Source: Bifidobacterium sp. WK041_4_12
Lineage (GTDB): Bacteria > Actinomycetota > Actinomycetes > Actinomycetales > Bifidobacteriaceae
Direction of reading: 5' to 3'
DNA: 64,000 nt
NCBI RefSeq assembly: GCF_041080795.1
Contig: NZ_CP129674.1
Location: 372,001-436,000, forward strand
A program made the translations under genes and the position numbers. The notes beneath the pieces were generated by a model. The model had not been told where the DNA came from. It made no database searches and saw nothing but the letters and a program-made list of their open reading frames with translations. How positions within the stretch are numbered: the first letter of the stretch is position 1; each line of letters begins with the position of its first letter. Shown here piece after piece: positions 45,519 through 54,621 of the stretch.

Positions 45519-46589
45519 CTATTTCTGCGTGAAAAAGGTGCCGGGGAAGTGCTCAGATGCGCTCGCATGACGGTCTGCATGGAGCATTGCGCAGTCAAAG
45601 GTGACCTGACCGGCAAGATGTGAAGCGAGATGGTCGGGATTGGTGACGAAGAGTGCGGTTGAGAGTGCATCTGCCCAGGCTGCGGGATGGCTGCGTACAA
45701 TCTCTGGGTTGCCTCCATGTGAGACTTGCACCCATGTGGCAGCGATGCTTCGCACCGGTTCTCCGTCAATCGCGTTCAGCAGGTGGTGCATGAGCAGCAA
45801 ATGGGAATCCCTCACGACCGATGGGGGATAGGACGAGCCCTTCGATTCGCTGTCGGGATTATTGGCGATATTGGAATCGCTGGCGGCATCGGGGTCATCG
45901 GGGTTCTTGACGAACCAATGCCGCCGACTGGGAGCAGATGCACAGAAGGAGGCATCGCTGAGGGAAACGGTTCCTACGGCCTGTGTCGTATCCTGCGGAT
46001 CTTCAAGAGCTATGGATTGCGGCTGCAATGTGCGTACGCACAAGTCTCCACCGGCATCAATGACATAGGATACCTGCGGTTCCAGCAGGGTTGCAATCTG
46101 GTCGGCAATCATATCAACCAGGAAGCCCTTGCCGGCCGCTCCGAAATCGAGCTGGACGGCACGATGGGTGCGCAGCGTGGAGCCATCGCGTTCAACGGCT
46201 TCTGCCCAGCATGGCCGACCATGAGCCGCGCCGTTATGTGCCAGCGCTTCGGGCAGCATCTCGAAACTCAAGTCGGGTCCATAGCCCAATCGCACCAAAT
46301 CCGCACCAACAAGCGGGTCCACAGCGCCTGAAGTGGCGCAGTACAACGCATCGTAGATGTGGAACAGTGGAGCCAGATGTGCAGAGAACTCGAAGCTTCC
46401 TCCATGCGTGGCATGGGCGATGGCGCTTACGGTCGAATCGTCTCGAAATCTGGACAGTTCACTCTCGAAATGCTCGATCATCGCGGCAACGGTGTCTTGG
46501 AAATCCTGCGTTGCGGGCTGGTCAAGAGCGATGATAATGCCGGTTCCCAAGGCTTGTGGGAAGGTCACTATGTGAGATAACTCGCTCAT
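45519..46589 (-). CDS. apbE: FAD:protein FMN transferase (ApbE-like)
   Basis: A 356-residue enzyme that attaches FMN to Thr or Ser of secreted flavoproteins. GAVDPLVG, LDFGAAGKGFLVDMIAD and VIDAGGDLCVRT follow ApbE landmarks, and AAWADALSTALFV carries the late Mg-binding Asp and Thr/Ser region. An Asp/Asn/Ser-rich insert lies at about 235-250. No signal peptide is visible, so it would act in the cytoplasm unless the start is wrong. It is divergent from the iron operon that ends in an FMN-binding lipoprotein, its obvious substrate. Confidence 0.88.
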   Translation of the reverse strand: MSELSHIVTFPQALGTGIIIALDQPATQDFQDTVAAMIEHFESELSRFRDDSTVSAIAHATHGGSFEFSAHLAPLFHIYDALYCATSGAVDPLVGADLVRLGYGPDLSFEMLPEALAHNGAAHGRPCWAEAVERDGSTLRTHRAVQLDFGAAGKGFLVDMIADQIATLLEPQVSYVIDAGGDLCVRTLQPQSIALEDPQDTTQAVGTVSLSDASFCASAPSRRHWFVKNPDDPDAASDSNIANNPDSESKGSSYPPSVVRDSHLLLMHHLLNAIDGEPVRSIAATWVQVSHGGNPEIVRSHPAAWADALSTALFVTNPDHLASHLAGQVTFDCAMLHADRHASASEHFPGTFFTQK

Positions 46590-46802
46590 GCTGCATCATG
46601 ATCCTTCCCGTCTTGCATCAGAAACCCCGTCATTGCACAAAAAACTAATCGTTACACTATAAATCTGGAAATAACAAGACTGTATATCCTGACCTTTTCA
46701 GGTTACATTATGGGATTGGTGATACTCATCACACCCTTCACACGCCCACTAGAAGGCGAATGTATCGAGAATACATGAAGCGAACTTGGAGAGAGTCAGA
46801 AC

Positions 46803-48497
46803 ATGCAGCATAAGCATTCTGTTCAACGCAAAGGCTTGGGAGCGTTTGTAGCACTGGGCATCGCGCTGTTGTCGATTGCTGCCATGCTTTCACCCGCCAG
46901 GGCTCTTGCGTCAAGCGTCAGTCAATACGCAACGTGGAGTGAGATTTCCACCGCCATCTCGCAGCAGCTGAGCGAGGGGCAACGAGACTATGACTCCAAT
47001 AACACGGCTGGGGCTGCATCCGACTTTGGCAGTGCCTACAACACCTTGTATGTGGCTACAAACTTTGCGAGCGTCACCAGCGACAAGCTCGGTACTCAGA
47101 CGCAGCAGCAGTTGCAGCAGCAGTTCCAAAACATCCAGCAGCTTTCATACATGACCGGCAATGACGAAAAGATCCAGCAGGGGATTGCCAATCTCGATCA
47201 GCAACTGAGTGACACGGGCCAGAAACTCGACGCCGACAGCTCGCTTATGAAACCTGCAGCATATGCGCAGGCATTGAATGCACAAATTGATGCTGATCGT
47301 AAAAAAATAGATGCTGCGAAAAGAAACAAGAACAATGGCAAGGGATCGAGAACGTGGTCCGAAGTTGCGGCCCAGATGACCAAGATTCTTGACAAGGCTC
47401 AACATGCCAGCGATTCCGGTGACGGGCGCAAGGGATCCGACCTCGTCAACGAGGCATATTACCAATATTATGAAAAGCTTGGCTTCGAGAAAACCGTGAT
47501 GAACGCCATCAGTGGCAATCGCGTATCTCAGGTTGAGTATCAGTTCAAAGAGACGCGCATGGCCATGGTGAAGGGCGAATCGAAGAGAACCGTCGCCACG
47601 CTTGTCTCTGATCTTCAGGGCATGCTCGTCAAGGATGCTTCGATTCTCGATGGAGGAGCCGCTGGCAAAGTCAGCCCGATGACGGCGTTCTTCACCAGCG
47701 CCTTCGGACAGGCCTTCGTCGTGCTGCTGCGCGAAGGCCTGGAAGCGATTCTCGTTGTTGCGGCCATCATCGCCTATCTGTTGAAGGCCGGGCACAAGGA
47801 CAAGATCAGATACATCTATTGGGGCATTGTCGGCGGTCTTGGTGCCAGCGGCTTGGTCGCGCTGCTCTTCACTTTCGTTTTCAGTTCGGCTGGCTCGCAT
47901 CAGGAGCTGCTTGAAGGGGTGACCGCGCTGATAGCTATGGTCATGTTGCTCTTTACCAGTAGCTGGATACTGTCCAAATCGTCGACCGAATCATGGAATC
48001 GCTATATCAAGGAGAAAACGGTTGCAGCAGTGTCGACAGGCAGCGTGATTTCGCTAGCCCTGCTGTCATTCCTGGCCGTTTTCCGAGAGGGAGCCGAAAC
48101 CGTGATGTTCTATCAGGCAATCTTTACGATGGCTCCAAGCGGCAGCCGCGACATATGGGGAGGTTTCGCGGCAGCAGCCGTGCTGCTCATCGGCATATTC
48201 CTGCTGATCCGCTTCACTTCCGTGAAGATTCCCATTCGACCATTCTTCGCGATAACCAGCGCTTTGATGGCAATCATGGTGGTGATCTTCGCTGGTGGCG
48301 GCGTGCACGCGCTTATCGAGGGCGATCTGATTCCAGCAAGCTACTACCCATCAGTTCCAACGAACGACTGGCTCGGCCTGTATCCATATGCCGAGACGAT
48401 TGCTGCACAGATCGTCGCCATCATTGCGGTCATCACGCTATTGCTGATCTCGTTGATTCGCTCTCGAAGAGAACGCAGGAAACAGGCAGTCGAATAG
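46803..48497 (+). CDS. FTR1-family iron permease with extracytoplasmic N-terminal domain
   Basis: A 564-residue protein. The signal peptide (about residues 1-38, cut after ARALA-like) is followed by a Gln/Asp/Lys-rich extracytoplasmic domain (about 40-285) with helical repeats. Seven membrane spans carry REGLEAIL and REGAETVMFY, the two REGxE iron motifs. It resembles the permease of the Campylobacter P19 locus and E. coli FetM. It begins the iron operon, and GGAGAG lies before the ATG. No clear DtxR-type box was found upstream. Confidence 0.93.
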   Translation: MQHKHSVQRKGLGAFVALGIALLSIAAMLSPARALASSVSQYATWSEISTAISQQLSEGQRDYDSNNTAGAASDFGSAYNTLYVATNFASVTSDKLGTQTQQQLQQQFQNIQQLSYMTGNDEKIQQGIANLDQQLSDTGQKLDADSSLMKPAAYAQALNAQIDADRKKIDAAKRNKNNGKGSRTWSEVAAQMTKILDKAQHASDSGDGRKGSDLVNEAYYQYYEKLGFEKTVMNAISGNRVSQVEYQFKETRMAMVKGESKRTVATLVSDLQGMLVKDASILDGGAAGKVSPMTAFFTSAFGQAFVVLLREGLEAILVVAAIIAYLLKAGHKDKIRYIYWGIVGGLGASGLVALLFTFVFSSAGSHQELLEGVTALIAMVMLLFTSSWILSKSSTESWNRYIKEKTVAAVSTGSVISLALLSFLAVFREGAETVMFYQAIFTMAPSGSRDIWGGFAAAAVLLIGIFLLIRFTSVKIPIRPFFAITSALMAIMVVIFAGGGVHALIEGDLIPASYYPSVPTNDWLGLYPYAETIAAQIVAIIAVITLLLISLIRSRRERRKQAVE

Positions 48498-48628
48498 CGC
48501 AGCTTCATGCCACATGAACGCTTGCAAGACAAGGCGCTGAATGAGGCACTGAATGCTGGATCGTAAAGGCTTATGCAACGTCAACTGAAACCAATCAATA
48601 ACCCTAAAGAAACAAGGAATACAACAAT

Positions 48629-49240
48629 ATGAAGAAGAAGACACTCATGATCGCCGCCGCGCTGGTGCTTTCTGGAGCACTCGCACTTTCCGGCTGCGGT
48701 TCTTCAGCAACCAGCAGCGGTGCGAAGAATGCTGCATCGGCATCTGGCAGCTCTTCGGCCAGTTCCAAAGGCTTCGAGGAGGTTCCCATCGGGGATGACC
48801 AGCAGGTCGGCCCACTCAACGTAGGCACCGTGTTCTTCCAGCCAGTCGATATGGAACCCGCAGGCATGGGTTTGAAGGCAGCGGATGCGAACATGCATTT
48901 GGAAGCGGATATTCATGCGCTTGCGAACAACGAGCTAGGTTACGGGAAAGGTGAATTCGTTCCCGATCTCACGGTGAATTACACGATAACCGATGAAAGC
49001 GATGCCAGCAACACCCAGTCGGGCACCTTCATGGAAATGAACGCCTCGGATGGTCCACATTACGGTGCAAACATCATGCTGAAGAAGGCGGGAAGCTACA
49101 AGCTGAGCTACAAGATCGAGTCGCCTGAAGCCAAGGGCTGGATGCTTCATGTTGATCCCGAAACCGGTGTGAAAGGCCGCTTCTGGACAACGCCGTTGAC
49201 GGTGAGCTGGGACTGGGATTACACGCCACACGAGTGGTAG
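48629..49240 (+). CDS. P19/Tp34-family iron-binding lipoprotein
   Basis: A 203-residue protein. The signal peptide ends in LALSGC, then a Ser/Ala linker, and the P19 fold starts near residue 48. VDMEPAGMGL (Met/Glu ligands), MHLEADIHA and GPHYGANIMLKKAG are family hallmarks of the copper/iron site. It should pass iron to the FTR1 permease upstream. The stop is part of GAGTGGTAG, which also starts the repeat array that follows. Confidence 0.93.
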   Translation: MKKKTLMIAAALVLSGALALSGCGSSATSSGAKNAASASGSSSASSKGFEEVPIGDDQQVGPLNVGTVFFQPVDMEPAGMGLKAADANMHLEADIHALANNELGYGKGEFVPDLTVNYTITDESDASNTQSGTFMEMNASDGPHYGANIMLKKAGSYKLSYKIESPEAKGWMLHVDPETGVKGRFWTTPLTVSWDWDYTPHEW

Positions 49241-49342
49241 AAAATCCAGTGGTAGAGAACAGACAGTAGAGAATCCTGTGGTAATGAACTCGATGGTAGA
49301 GAACCAATCGGTAGACAATCCAGTGGCGATGAATCGAGCGGC
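49234..49342. repeat. Degenerate tandem array of about 15-18-bp units after the P19 gene
   Basis: Six or so units related to GTGGTAGAGAATCCA run on from the P19 stop codon itself (GTGGTAG at 49234-49240). The spacing varies between 15 and 18 bp. The array looks like repeated copying of the gene's last bases. The rest of the spacer to 49456 shows no gene. Confidence 0.65.
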
Positions 49343-49456
49343 ACATGCCGCTTGTCGCTGGTGATGTGCTGGCAGTCGTGAAGGGCGTTCTGAGGCAATG
49401 GGAAGAATGCCCTTCACTGCGTGCGAGCGTGACAACTGTTTCGGGGAGGGGAGCAT

Positions 49457-50731
49457 ATGCTTGAACAGTTCGTTACGGTGATGCCGGGGACATTGGGCTC
49501 GGCTTTGCTGGTGATGTGTCTGAATGTGCTGCTGTCCGTTGGGGAAGGCAGAAAGCGGCCACGGAGCGCATATTGGCGCACTGCCGGAATGCTTGTGGGA
49601 TTGCTTGCAGCCGTGGCGTTTGCGGCTTTGCGCGCGACCGCTGTCATCACCCAGCGCACCTTCATCAACTATCCGACGCTCGTATGCTGCGTCGTCGCTG
49701 ACCTTGCGCTTATCGTGGTCGTCGTATTCGCACGGAGAATCACCCGCGACTGGAATCGTCATGCAGTCTGGCTTCACGTCGGGAATGCCGTCGCAGGCAT
49801 CGCGATTGCCTTCACCATATTTCGTGCCTTGCCTGACGTGATACTTGAACTGACGATTTTCATAGAACCTGGTGATCCCGTTTTCACTTCCGCAATGCTG
49901 CTACGTGCGCTCGGCTTCATTCTGGGAGTGGCGGCGTCGATTATCGTTGCATGCATGTTCAGGTCGACGCGACTCACGGCTGCACCGCTTTGGTTTACGG
50001 TTGCGACACTGATGCTGCTGGCCTTGACTCTGGTTCAGCATCTGACATCGTTGCTTACCGTGATGCTTTCCGTCGGCGACATCATGCTTCACGGTCTGGG
50101 ATTCCATCTGTTGGTGTGGCTCATCAACAATGCGGGCTGGCTTATCATCGCACAGGTATGGGTGTTCATCGTGCCGGCAATCGCAAGCGTCGTTGCGGGA
50201 TTCAGCATGCCGGTCGCCGCACAGAATCAGGCGGATTCGCGTAGACACACCGCTGTGAAGCGCCGTGCGATGCTTTCGGCAGCGTGGACTGTGATTGCTG
50301 CCATCGGGGTGACGTTTGCGTTGACCTATGGCGTCGCTCAGACCAACAAGCAGCCGGTGCTCTCTCCTCCAGAACGCTATTCGCTGTCTCGTGACACTGC
50401 AACGATCAGGTATTCACAGGTGGAAGACGGACATCTGCACCGCTTCCAATACACGGCAAAAGACGGCACGGTCATGCGGTTCATCGTCATCAAGAAGAAT
50501 GGCGGGGCATACGGCATCGGTCTCGATGCCTGCGATAACTGTGGCGATGCTGGCTACTACGAAAAGGATGGGAAGATCATCTGCAAACGTTGCGATGTCG
50601 CCATCAACCTGGCGACCATCGGCTTCAGGGGCGGTTGCAATCCCATTCCTTTCCCCTACACAACCAACCACGGCGCAATCGTGATCAACACTGCGGATCT
50701 TGATGCTTTGTCCAGCCATTTCAAGAGTTGA
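49457..50731 (+). CDS. DUF2318-containing membrane protein of the iron operon
   Basis: A 424-residue protein with about eight predicted membrane spans (1-285) and a C-terminal DUF2318-like domain. The soluble part carries CDNCGDAGYY and CKRCDVAINL followed by GGCNPIPFPY, which are cysteine pairs suited to metal or redox chemistry. The counterpart in Campylobacter-type P19 loci occupies the same place. Its exact role is unknown. Confidence 0.88.
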   Translation: MLEQFVTVMPGTLGSALLVMCLNVLLSVGEGRKRPRSAYWRTAGMLVGLLAAVAFAALRATAVITQRTFINYPTLVCCVVADLALIVVVVFARRITRDWNRHAVWLHVGNAVAGIAIAFTIFRALPDVILELTIFIEPGDPVFTSAMLLRALGFILGVAASIIVACMFRSTRLTAAPLWFTVATLMLLALTLVQHLTSLLTVMLSVGDIMLHGLGFHLLVWLINNAGWLIIAQVWVFIVPAIASVVAGFSMPVAAQNQADSRRHTAVKRRAMLSAAWTVIAAIGVTFALTYGVAQTNKQPVLSPPERYSLSRDTATIRYSQVEDGHLHRFQYTAKDGTVMRFIVIKKNGGAYGIGLDACDNCGDAGYYEKDGKIICKRCDVAINLATIGFRGGCNPIPFPYTTNHGAIVINTADLDALSSHFKS

Positions 50732-50743
50732 GGTGATGATGAA

Positions 50744-52177
50744 ATGTTCTTGAATCGTATGGTGTTTCGCTCGCTCAGCAGGCAGTTGCGCCGCCGCATA
50801 CTGATTGCGGTGAGTGTGGGGCTCTCGACCTGCGTGTGCGTTGCCATGCTTGGAATCGTGTTCGATGTTGGTGACAAGTTGAACGCCGAACTTTCGACCT
50901 ACGGCTCGAATATCGTCGTGCAGCCAAAGTCGGATGCGGTGATTTCCGACCTGTATTCGTCCGGGGGCACCGATTCCTCAGATGGTTCAAGCAGTGCGGC
51001 CGCAACGGCAGGTTCTGCCCAAACCGATCCGACCGCATTCATGAAGGAATCCGACGTGCAGAAGATCAAGACGATCTTCTGGGCATACAACATCACGGAT
51101 TTTGCACCTCAGCTGAACATGCGCGCAACGGTTGGGAATGTGTGTCGCGATGATGCGCAGCAAGCGTCGTGCTCGGCTGCGTCTGAGTCAGCAGCGTCAG
51201 GGTCAGCTTCGTCTGGTTCAGGGCGTTCTGTGGCAATCGTTGGCACCTGGTTTGCCAAAACGCTTAACCTCGATACCGGCGAATCCACGGTTGTCGGCAT
51301 CCGCAACATGCGTTCGTGGTGGAAGGTGACGGGCAGATGGGCATCCGACAAAACAGTCGAGAGTTCTGGAGTGGAAAGCAGCGAGGCGATGATTGGCAGC
51401 ACGTTGGCCCAACAGTTGAACGTGCAAGTTGGCGGAAGTGTTACGCTGCATAAATCTGGACGTGAACAGCATGTGCGCATCGTGGGCATCTTTCAGTCGG
51501 GCGACAGCGATGACAACGCGATATATATGCCTTCCGAAGCTGCTGAAAACCTGAACGACACTCCGAATTCGATTGATCGCATCGAAGTGAAGGCTCTCAC
51601 CACGCCAGAGAACGATCTGGCGAGAAAGGCGGCCCGCAATCCTGCCGCACTCTCTCAGGAAGAATGGGAAACCTGGTATTGCACGGCATATCCTTCATCA
51701 ATCGCATATCAGATCGAGGAAGTGATTCCGGGTGCGGTTGCCAAGCAGGTGCGTCAGGTCGCCGCGCTGCAAGGCGATGTGCTGAAGAAAACCCAGGCAG
51801 TGATGATTCTGATGACGGTGCTGAGTCTGATTTCAGCAGCCATAGCCGTGGCGAACCTTATGGCAGCTTCGATTGGCGAACGCTCTTCAGAATTCGCACT
51901 GTTGAAGGCGATTGGCGCGAGCGATGGTGCGGTCATCAGATTGACCCTTCTTGAAACCGCAGTAGTCAGTCTGGTAGGCGCACTCGTTGGAACTGCAGCC
52001 GGCTTTGGGGCGGCGCAGGTGATTGGACGCGTCGTGTTTGGCTCTAGCGTTTCTATGCGTCCGATGGTCTTCGTGCTGGTCTTCGTGCTGCTTGCTGTGA
52101 CGATTCTGCTGGCATCGTTGTCAGCGATTAGGTCGATTCTCGGGCTGCGGCCTGCCGAGGTGCTGCATGGGAGATAG
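50744..52177 (+). CDS. FtsX/MacB-type permease 1 of the iron operon
   Basis: A 477-residue protein. One N-terminal span (about 15-40) is followed by a large MacB-type extracytoplasmic domain (about 45-340), with Ser/Ala/Gly-rich loops near residues 70-90 and 140-165, and three C-terminal spans. ASIGERSSEFALLKAIGASD is the conserved FtsX box. It starts 13 bp after the DUF2318 gene. It should pair with the second permease and the ATPase downstream. Confidence 0.92.
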   Translation: MFLNRMVFRSLSRQLRRRILIAVSVGLSTCVCVAMLGIVFDVGDKLNAELSTYGSNIVVQPKSDAVISDLYSSGGTDSSDGSSSAAATAGSAQTDPTAFMKESDVQKIKTIFWAYNITDFAPQLNMRATVGNVCRDDAQQASCSAASESAASGSASSGSGRSVAIVGTWFAKTLNLDTGESTVVGIRNMRSWWKVTGRWASDKTVESSGVESSEAMIGSTLAQQLNVQVGGSVTLHKSGREQHVRIVGIFQSGDSDDNAIYMPSEAAENLNDTPNSIDRIEVKALTTPENDLARKAARNPAALSQEEWETWYCTAYPSSIAYQIEEVIPGAVAKQVRQVAALQGDVLKKTQAVMILMTVLSLISAAIAVANLMAASIGERSSEFALLKAIGASDGAVIRLTLLETAVVSLVGALVGTAAGFGAAQVIGRVVFGSSVSMRPMVFVLVFVLLAVTILLASLSAIRSILGLRPAEVLHGR

Positions 52178-52314
52178 AGCTGCGAATTCGCAGACGCGAA
52201 GGCCGGCTTCGCTGCTCTGCTGTGATGATCCGTTGTGCAAAGTGACGACATGAGGGGAAATGAGGTGCATGGTGATTCCAAGCTTGGTGATTTCCAGGGT
52301 GGAGAAGGGTTGAC

Positions 52315-53520
52315 ATGAATAACACGCGGATGTTCATAGCGATGATTCTCGGCGCGATATTTCGCAGGCGCTCGCGGGCAATGATGGCAGTCATTGCGAC
52401 GATGGTTGGCGCTGCAACGCTGTTTTGCCTTGCGGCGGTATGTATTGCGGTGCCGCAGCAGATGAACGAGGATATGCGCTCCTATGGGGCGAATCTTGTC
52501 GTTGCTGCCATCGAGAAGCAAGGCTCTGAGAAGACCGGTATACCTGACGAGATGGTTGAACACACCACATCGATGGTGCGGGCGAAAGCGTCTGCCAGAT
52601 TTGCGACCTATCGCTACGAAACCGTGCGGATCAACGCGGCCCCATACATGCTTGCGGCAATCGACAGCGCACAGGTGAAGGCTCTGAACCATCACTGGAG
52701 CGTGCAGGGTTCATGGCCTTCGCATGGTGCGGTTATGGTCGGCAGCGATGTGGCTTCGGCATTGGGGTTGAACGTTGGCGGCAATATAACGATTGCCTAT
52801 CAATCCTCTGATAATGACGGTTCTGCCGCGTCCAAGACAACGCGGGATGGTCGGGTTTCCACGGATATTCTCAATGGTGGAGGAATCACCTACCGGGTTG
52901 CGGGCATCGTCAATACCGGAGGTTCTGAAGACGAGATCGTGTATGCCACGAATGCCGATGTCGATGCATTGTCCGGTGTCAAGCGTGGAGCTGATGTCAT
53001 TGAATATTCATCACAGGCGATGGGTGCCAATCTGACGGCGATTGCAACGAGCATCAACGATATGAGCAGCATGGGCGTGAAGGCGCAGACGGTGACGAAG
53101 ATAAGTGCTTCCGACTCGAAGATCATCACCATGCTGCAGACGTTGTTCTGGTTGATTTCCGTCGTGGTCCTTGCGCTCACCTTCGTTGGTGTGGGCACGA
53201 CCATGGCTTCGATTGTCTCTCAAAGGCGCAATGAAATCGGGCTTCGCAAGGCTCTCGGTGCGCCCAATTCGAGCATTCGCACCGAGTTTTATACTGAATC
53301 GGTTATCTATGGTCTCATTGGTGGCGGTCTGGGCGCAGCTGTGGGCTTCTGGCTCGCTCGTTTGCTCTGCTCGCTGGTTTTCGACAGGAATATCGCGATG
53401 AACTGGTGGCTGCTTGTTGTCTCGGTCTTGGTGAGCGCGATTATTGCCATCCTTGCGACGATTCGGCCCGTTATGAAGGCTTCCCACATAGATCCCGCCG
53501 TCGTATTGAGCGAGGAATAA
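52315..53520 (+). CDS. FtsX/MacB-type permease 2 of the iron operon
   Basis: A 401-residue protein with the same plan as permease 1. An N-terminal span, a MacB-like domain, and three late spans are present, with SIVSQRRNEIGLRKALGAPN as the FtsX box. GAGAAGGG precedes ATG 52315. The 137-bp gap from permease 1 shows no other feature. Repeat copy D starts 10 bases after its stop codon. Confidence 0.92.
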   Translation: MNNTRMFIAMILGAIFRRRSRAMMAVIATMVGAATLFCLAAVCIAVPQQMNEDMRSYGANLVVAAIEKQGSEKTGIPDEMVEHTTSMVRAKASARFATYRYETVRINAAPYMLAAIDSAQVKALNHHWSVQGSWPSHGAVMVGSDVASALGLNVGGNITIAYQSSDNDGSAASKTTRDGRVSTDILNGGGITYRVAGIVNTGGSEDEIVYATNADVDALSGVKRGADVIEYSSQAMGANLTAIATSINDMSSMGVKAQTVTKISASDSKIITMLQTLFWLISVVVLALTFVGVGTTMASIVSQRRNEIGLRKALGAPNSSIRTEFYTESVIYGLIGGGLGAAVGFWLARLLCSLVFDRNIAMNWWLLVVSVLVSAIIAILATIRPVMKASHIDPAVVLSEE

Positions 53521-53529
53521 GCGAGATGT

Positions 53530-53634
53530 CGAGTTTTGCGGCAATTTCAGAGTATCCAGCCCAATATTCGTTGAAATGGAGACGTCAGAAAGCCGTTTTG
53601 AGACGTTTATACCTTGCAATTGTCGCAAAACTCG
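53530..53634. repeat. 105-bp inverted-repeat element, copy D, inside the iron operon
   Basis: CGAGTTTTGCGGCAAT (53530-53545) pairs with 53619-53634 with one mismatch. It lies between the second permease and the ATPase gene, so it is transcribed with the operon and would fold as a long hairpin in the mRNA, 35 bases before the ATPase start. Confidence 0.9.
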
Positions 53635-53668
53635 CAATATCATTTTTTTGGAGACGAAAGGAGCAGAC

Positions 53669-54466
53669 ATGCTGCTCGAATTAGACCATGTTTCGAAGAT
53701 TTATGGCGATGTGCATGCCGTTGATGATCTCAGCCTCTCGGTTCAGGAAGGGGAGTGGCTCGCAATCGTTGGTTCATCGGGTTCAGGCAAGACCACGCTG
53801 ATGAACATCATCGGTTGCATGGATGCTCCAAGCGAGGGAACGGTGTCGCTCGAAGGTCGAGAGCTCAATGATTTGAACGCGTCCCAGCTTGCCGACATAA
53901 GGAAGAACGTCATTGGTCTGGTCTTTCAGAAGTTCTATCTGGTTCCACATCTCACGGCAGTCGAAAACGTGATGGTCGCGCAGTATTACCATTCGGTCGT
54001 CAACGAGCAGCAGGCGATGGAAGCGCTTGCCAAAGTCGGTCTGGCTGAGCGAGCTCACCACTTACCAAGCCAATTGTCTGGCGGCGAGCAGCAGCGGGTG
54101 TGCATTGCCAGAGCCTTGATAAACTGCCCCAAGCTGATTCTGGCTGACGAACCCACGGGAAATCTTGATGAAGCGAATGAGAAGATTGTGCTCGAGCTCT
54201 TCAAGCAGTTGCATGAGCAAGGTACGACTATCGTAGTGGTGACTCATGATTCGCTGGTGGCTTCATGTGCACAGCGTGAAATCATGCTCAACCATGGTGT
54301 GCTGGTTGACGAACGGTGGAACGACGAAGCTGCGCAACGGCGATATGCCGAAGCGGGTGGCAAGCCTGCAAAGCTTCCTCAGGCTGCAAGCAGCAAGCAT
54401 TCAGGCGAGGAGTCATCGATTCCTGTGGGTTTTGATACCATCACGAAATCGGCAAAAACGCACTGA
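53669..54466 (+). CDS. ABC transporter ATP-binding protein of the iron operon
   Basis: A 265-residue ATPase of the MacB/LolD type. Walker A GSSGSGKTT, Q-loop FQKFYLVPHLT, signature LSGGEQQRV, Walker B LILADEPTGNLD and H-loop VVTHD are canonical. ATG 53669 follows AAAGGAG. The longer frame to 53576 would begin inside repeat copy D and is rejected. A low-complexity tail of about 40 residues ends the protein. It should energise the two FtsX-type permeases. Confidence 0.93.
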   Translation: MLLELDHVSKIYGDVHAVDDLSLSVQEGEWLAIVGSSGSGKTTLMNIIGCMDAPSEGTVSLEGRELNDLNASQLADIRKNVIGLVFQKFYLVPHLTAVENVMVAQYYHSVVNEQQAMEALAKVGLAERAHHLPSQLSGGEQQRVCIARALINCPKLILADEPTGNLDEANEKIVLELFKQLHEQGTTIVVVTHDSLVASCAQREIMLNHGVLVDERWNDEAAQRRYAEAGGKPAKLPQAASSKHSGEESSIPVGFDTITKSAKTH

Positions 54467-54525
54467 ATGCCAGATGTGCAGGCCGTGATGCAGCCTGATG
54501 CATGCGAGGGACGCGCACTGAGTAT

Positions 54526-54597
54526 GCATAGCTGTGTAAGCATAGCTGTGTAAGCAAGCACAGTTGAATAGGCATAGCTGAATAGGTGCAGCTAAAG
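54526..54597. repeat. Tandem 14-bp repeat upstream of the FMN-binding lipoprotein gene
   Basis: Two perfect GCATAGCTGTGTAA units (54526-54539, 54540-54553) are followed by three degraded relatives to about 54597, 25 bases before the next start codon. Confidence 0.65.
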
Positions 54598-54621
54598 AGT
54601 AGATACTGATGAAGAGCAACA

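Noticed and set aside
46590..46802. DtxR/IdeR iron box before the FTR1 gene
   Set aside because: AGGTTA-like half sites occur, but no 19-bp palindrome near the actinobacterial consensus could be found by eye.
53576..53668. Upstream extension of the iron-operon ATPase gene
   Set aside because: The extension would be encoded by the 105-bp repeat copy D. ATG 53669 has a good AAAGGAG site and matches the family start.
49234..54597. CRISPR array
   Set aside because: The tandem units here and elsewhere are directly adjacent and degenerate, without unique spacers of constant length, and no cas gene is in the window.
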